Positions 4,568-5,890 of a stretch of DNA of 5,890 nucleotides are shown one piece after another. The notes below the pieces were generated by a model. That model was given only the letters and a program-made list of their open reading frames with translations. It did not search any database and had not been told where the DNA came from. Every line of letters begins with the position of its first letter. Within the stretch, counting starts at the first letter, position 1. Made by a program: the position numbers and the translations under genes. Source of the DNA: JBFXAN01 sp050184225 (GTDB lineage: Bacteria > Chloroflexota > Dehalococcoidia > CAUJGQ01); assembly GCA_050184225.1 (NCBI GenBank), contig JBFXAN010000272.1, positions 1-5,890 on the forward strand, given 5' to 3'.

Positions 4568-4827
4568 CGCCCGGCCGGTTCGCCTGCCGATGCCGATCGT
4601 GTGCCTCGCAGGACGGCTCGCCTGTTCCCTGCGGAACAGCGCCGGACGGGTGCGCCGTCCATCCTAACAAATGGAGGGCGGCGCACCCGTTCATCGGAGC
4701 CTGCTACCGGACCGCTGTCCATGAACACGATCTGCAGGGAATCTTCAGGCATAGCCGGTGATTTGTAGCGTTCTTCCAGCAGGTTGCCCCGACCATCGAA
4801 CCGAACCCCGCGATAGGAGGCGTCCAT
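4519..4827 (-). CDS. Doubtful minus-strand ORF antisense to the PspC-kinase gap
   Basis: A 102-residue open frame on the minus strand starting at ATG 4827-4825. Its first part reads like protein: MDASYRGVRFDGRGNLLEER, then YKSPAMPEDSLQIVFMDSGP. The second part (after about residue 45) is Arg-rich and low-quality, crosses the strong hairpin at 4646-4690, and overlaps the 3' end of the PspC gene. There is no Shine-Dalgarno site before the ATG, and third-position GC is lower than in the neighbours. I do not recognise it. It could be a decayed gene fragment, a small antisense gene or chance. Confidence 0.2.
   Translation of the reverse strand: MDASYRGVRFDGRGNLLEERYKSPAMPEDSLQIVFMDSGPVAGSDERVRRPPFVRMDGAPVRRCSAGNRRAVLRGTRSASAGEPAGRQAPAGSRGISSQKMT
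4622..4639 (+). promoter_or_regulatory. 18-base palindrome / hairpin in the PspC-kinase gap
   Basis: CTGTTCC (4622-4628) and GGAACAG (4633-4639) form a perfect 7-base inverted repeat with a 4-base CTGC centre. The 18-base motif matches the one at 1370-1387 (minus strand) in 16 of 18 positions, which favours a shared protein-binding site over a chance hairpin. It lies 54 bases after the PspC stop and immediately before a larger hairpin. Confidence 0.4.
4646..4690 (+). terminator. Large GC-rich hairpin after the PspC gene
   Basis: ACGGGTGCGCC (4646-4656) pairs perfectly with GGCGCACCCGT (4680-4690), and TCCAT (4658-4662) continues with ATGGA (4671-4675), leaving a small asymmetric internal loop and an 8-base terminal loop, CCTAACAA. 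No T run follows on either strand, so this would be a non-canonical or factor-assisted terminator. A different 6-base stem, GGACGG (4644-4649) with CCGTCC (4655-4660), uses the same left arm and is mutually exclusive with it. Confidence 0.5.
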
Positions 4828-4840
4828 CTCGCTGGAAGGA
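4771..4840 (+). promoter_or_regulatory. Long-range stem covering the kinase ribosome-binding site
   Basis: TTCTTCCAGC (4771-4780) can pair with GCTGGAAGGA (4831-4840) over ten bases with one G-U. The right arm contains most of the GGAAGGAG site (4834-4841) that serves the kinase ATG at 4848. The 50-base loop is GC-rich and may fold further. If transcription starts upstream of 4771, this fold would hide the ribosome-binding site. No known riboswitch class is recognised. Confidence 0.35.
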
Positions 4841-4847
4841 GTGCCGC

Positions 4848-5890
4848 ATGATACCGGACACAATCGGCCGCTACCAGGTCTTCGCGCAACTCGGTGAAGG
4901 CGGCTTCGCCACCGTCTACCGCGCCTATGACCCACGGCTGGACCGAGACGTGGCGATCAAGGTACTGCACCCCTCCCTCGCCCGCGACCCACAAATGCGC
5001 GACCGCTTCATCCAGGAAGCACGAGCCCTAGCCAGCGTCCGCCATCCCCACCTCGTCCGCCTCTTCGATGCCGGTGACGCGGACGGCATGGTCTACCTGG
5101 CAATGGAGTTTATTCCCGGCCGCTCGCTGGACGCGATTATCCTCAATCATCCATTCCCGGTAGACGACGTTTGCCGCATCATCGGGCAGATCGCATCGGC
5201 GCTGGACGCGCTGCACGATGCCGGCCTCGTCCATCGCGACATCAAGCCCGCGAACATCATGCTGACGGACGACGGTCGCGCCGTCCTCGTCGATCTCGGC
5301 GTCGCCCGGTCGTTGACTTCCAACAGCGTCACCTCGCCGAGCATCGTCATGGGAACGCCCGGCTTCCTCGCGCCGGAGCAACTCGGCGAGACGGTGCCGG
5401 TAGGACCGCGCGCCGATGTCTATCAACTCGCGGCCACCGCCTACACACTGCTCGCCGGCAGGCCGCCGTTCCTCGGCAGCGCCGCCGAAGTGCTGTATGC
5501 AGTGGCGCACCGCGCCGCGCCGGACCTTCAGGCGCTCTGCCCGGACCTACCCGACGGCATGGCCGCCGCGATCGTCGAGGCACTCGCCAAGAATCCGCAA
5601 CGCCGCCCCGCACGCGCCGGAGCTTTCGCCGACGCGCTCACCAGTGCCGCGCTGCCACAAACCCTGATGCTGGCCCATCGTCCGGCGTCCGATGCAAAGC
5701 TGAAGACCGCCGCGCCGCTCGCGAGCATGAGACGTGACAGGGACGCCAGCGCCACGGTAATGAATCATCCTGCCCCTGCCATCGCTCCTGCCGCGATTCC
5801 CGCTCGATCGCGTCGCCGGGCCATCGTCCGCTGGCCGCTGGCCATCGCGGCAGCCGGCGTCGCCCTCGTCCTGCTCGGTGGCAGCGCCGC
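4848..5890 (+). CDS. Transmembrane Ser/Thr protein kinase (3' end outside window)
   Basis: A Hanks-type (PknB-like) kinase, phosphorylating Ser/Thr of proteins at the inner membrane. The 347 visible residues contain all key motifs: the glycine loop GEGGFATV (16-23), VAIK (K38), the helix-C glutamate E57, hinge AMEFIPG (85-91), HRDIKPAN (129-136, catalytic D131), DLG (D149, in place of the commoner DFG), activation loop with Thr/Ser residues (157-170), APE (175-177), ADVYQL (D190) and the late arginine in NPQRRPA. Residues about 270-324 form an Ala/Pro-rich juxtamembrane linker with Ser/Thr, ending in SRRR, then a membrane segment from about 329 that runs into the window edge. The sensor domain is therefore not seen, and whether it carries PASTA repeats cannot be said. 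GGAAGGAG (4834-4841) lies 6 bases before the ATG and residues IGRYQV follow at once, as is usual. No partner phosphatase is visible. Confidence 0.93.
   Translation, partial: MIPDTIGRYQVFAQLGEGGFATVYRAYDPRLDRDVAIKVLHPSLARDPQMRDRFIQEARALASVRHPHLVRLFDAGDADGMVYLAMEFIPGRSLDAIILNHPFPVDDVCRIIGQIASALDALHDAGLVHRDIKPANIMLTDDGRAVLVDLGVARSLTSNSVTSPSIVMGTPGFLAPEQLGETVPVGPRADVYQLAATAYTLLAGRPPFLGSAAEVLYAVAHRAAPDLQALCPDLPDGMAAAIVEALAKNPQRRPARAGAFADALTSAALPQTLMLAHRPASDAKLKTAAPLASMRRDRDASATVMNHPAPAIAPAAIPARSRRRAIVRWPLAIAAAGVALVLLGGSA

Noticed and set aside
4568..4847. T-box or known riboswitch in front of the kinase gene
   Set aside because: No T-box GGUGG-type antiterminator or other class-defining conserved core is present; only generic hairpins are seen.
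5171..5737. Arg-rich open frame of 188 codons on the plus strand
   Set aside because: It is a shifted frame of the Ser/Thr kinase, whose own frame carries every catalytic motif; the shifted product is Arg/Pro/Ala noise.

Overview
The window is high-GC (by eye roughly 65%) bacterial chromosomal DNA, with strong G/C preference at third codon positions. It holds eight protein genes I can support plus one doubtful ORF. The mix is a YdbS/YdbT-type bacterial PH-domain membrane pair, short zinc-ribbon proteins, a Crp/Fnr regulator, a stand-alone PspC-domain protein and a transmembrane Ser/Thr kinase. Together with G-rich heptamer repeats and GC-rich palindromic repeats, this suggests a Chloroflexota bacterium of the Thermomicrobia/Sphaerobacter type. 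That placement is inference from content and style; no rRNA or other phylogenetic marker is present.

Left part, minus strand (1-1242): a YdbS-like gene (724-1242) is followed by a YdbT-like gene (1-654, running off the left edge). They look like one operon. Between and within them lie two heptamer arrays in inverted orientation. One (681-722) fills the intergenic gap and has the spacing of a G-quadruplex on the transcribed strand. The other (548-582) is read in frame inside the YdbT N-terminus.

Middle, plus strand (1243-2222): a divergent intergenic region with overlapping GACAG/CTGTC inverted repeats leads to three short genes. The first encodes a 51-residue Gln/Asn/Ala/Ser-rich peptide (1474-1629) followed by a convincing intrinsic terminator or attenuator. 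The next two encode a 67-residue single zinc ribbon (1727-1930) and an 86-residue double zinc ribbon (1962-2222). This is the least explained part of the window and the best candidate for something undescribed.

Right part, plus strand (2223-5890): a roughly 280-base gap precedes a Crp/Fnr-type regulator (2507-3196). After it comes a facing pair of REP-like GC-rich palindromes (3207-3249 and 3328-3371). Then follow an APH-fold small-molecule kinase-like protein (3426-4322) and a 65-residue PspC-domain membrane protein (4370-4567). A second roughly 280-base gap holds two strong hairpins and a long-range stem that would cover the ribosome-binding site of the next gene. The window ends inside a Ser/Thr protein kinase (4848 onward), cut in its transmembrane segment.

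The genes do not form one pathway. The common themes are envelope and signal sensing (PH-domain pair, PspC, receptor kinase, Crp) and heavy use of structured repeats between genes. I see no tRNA, rRNA, CRISPR array, transposase or phage gene.
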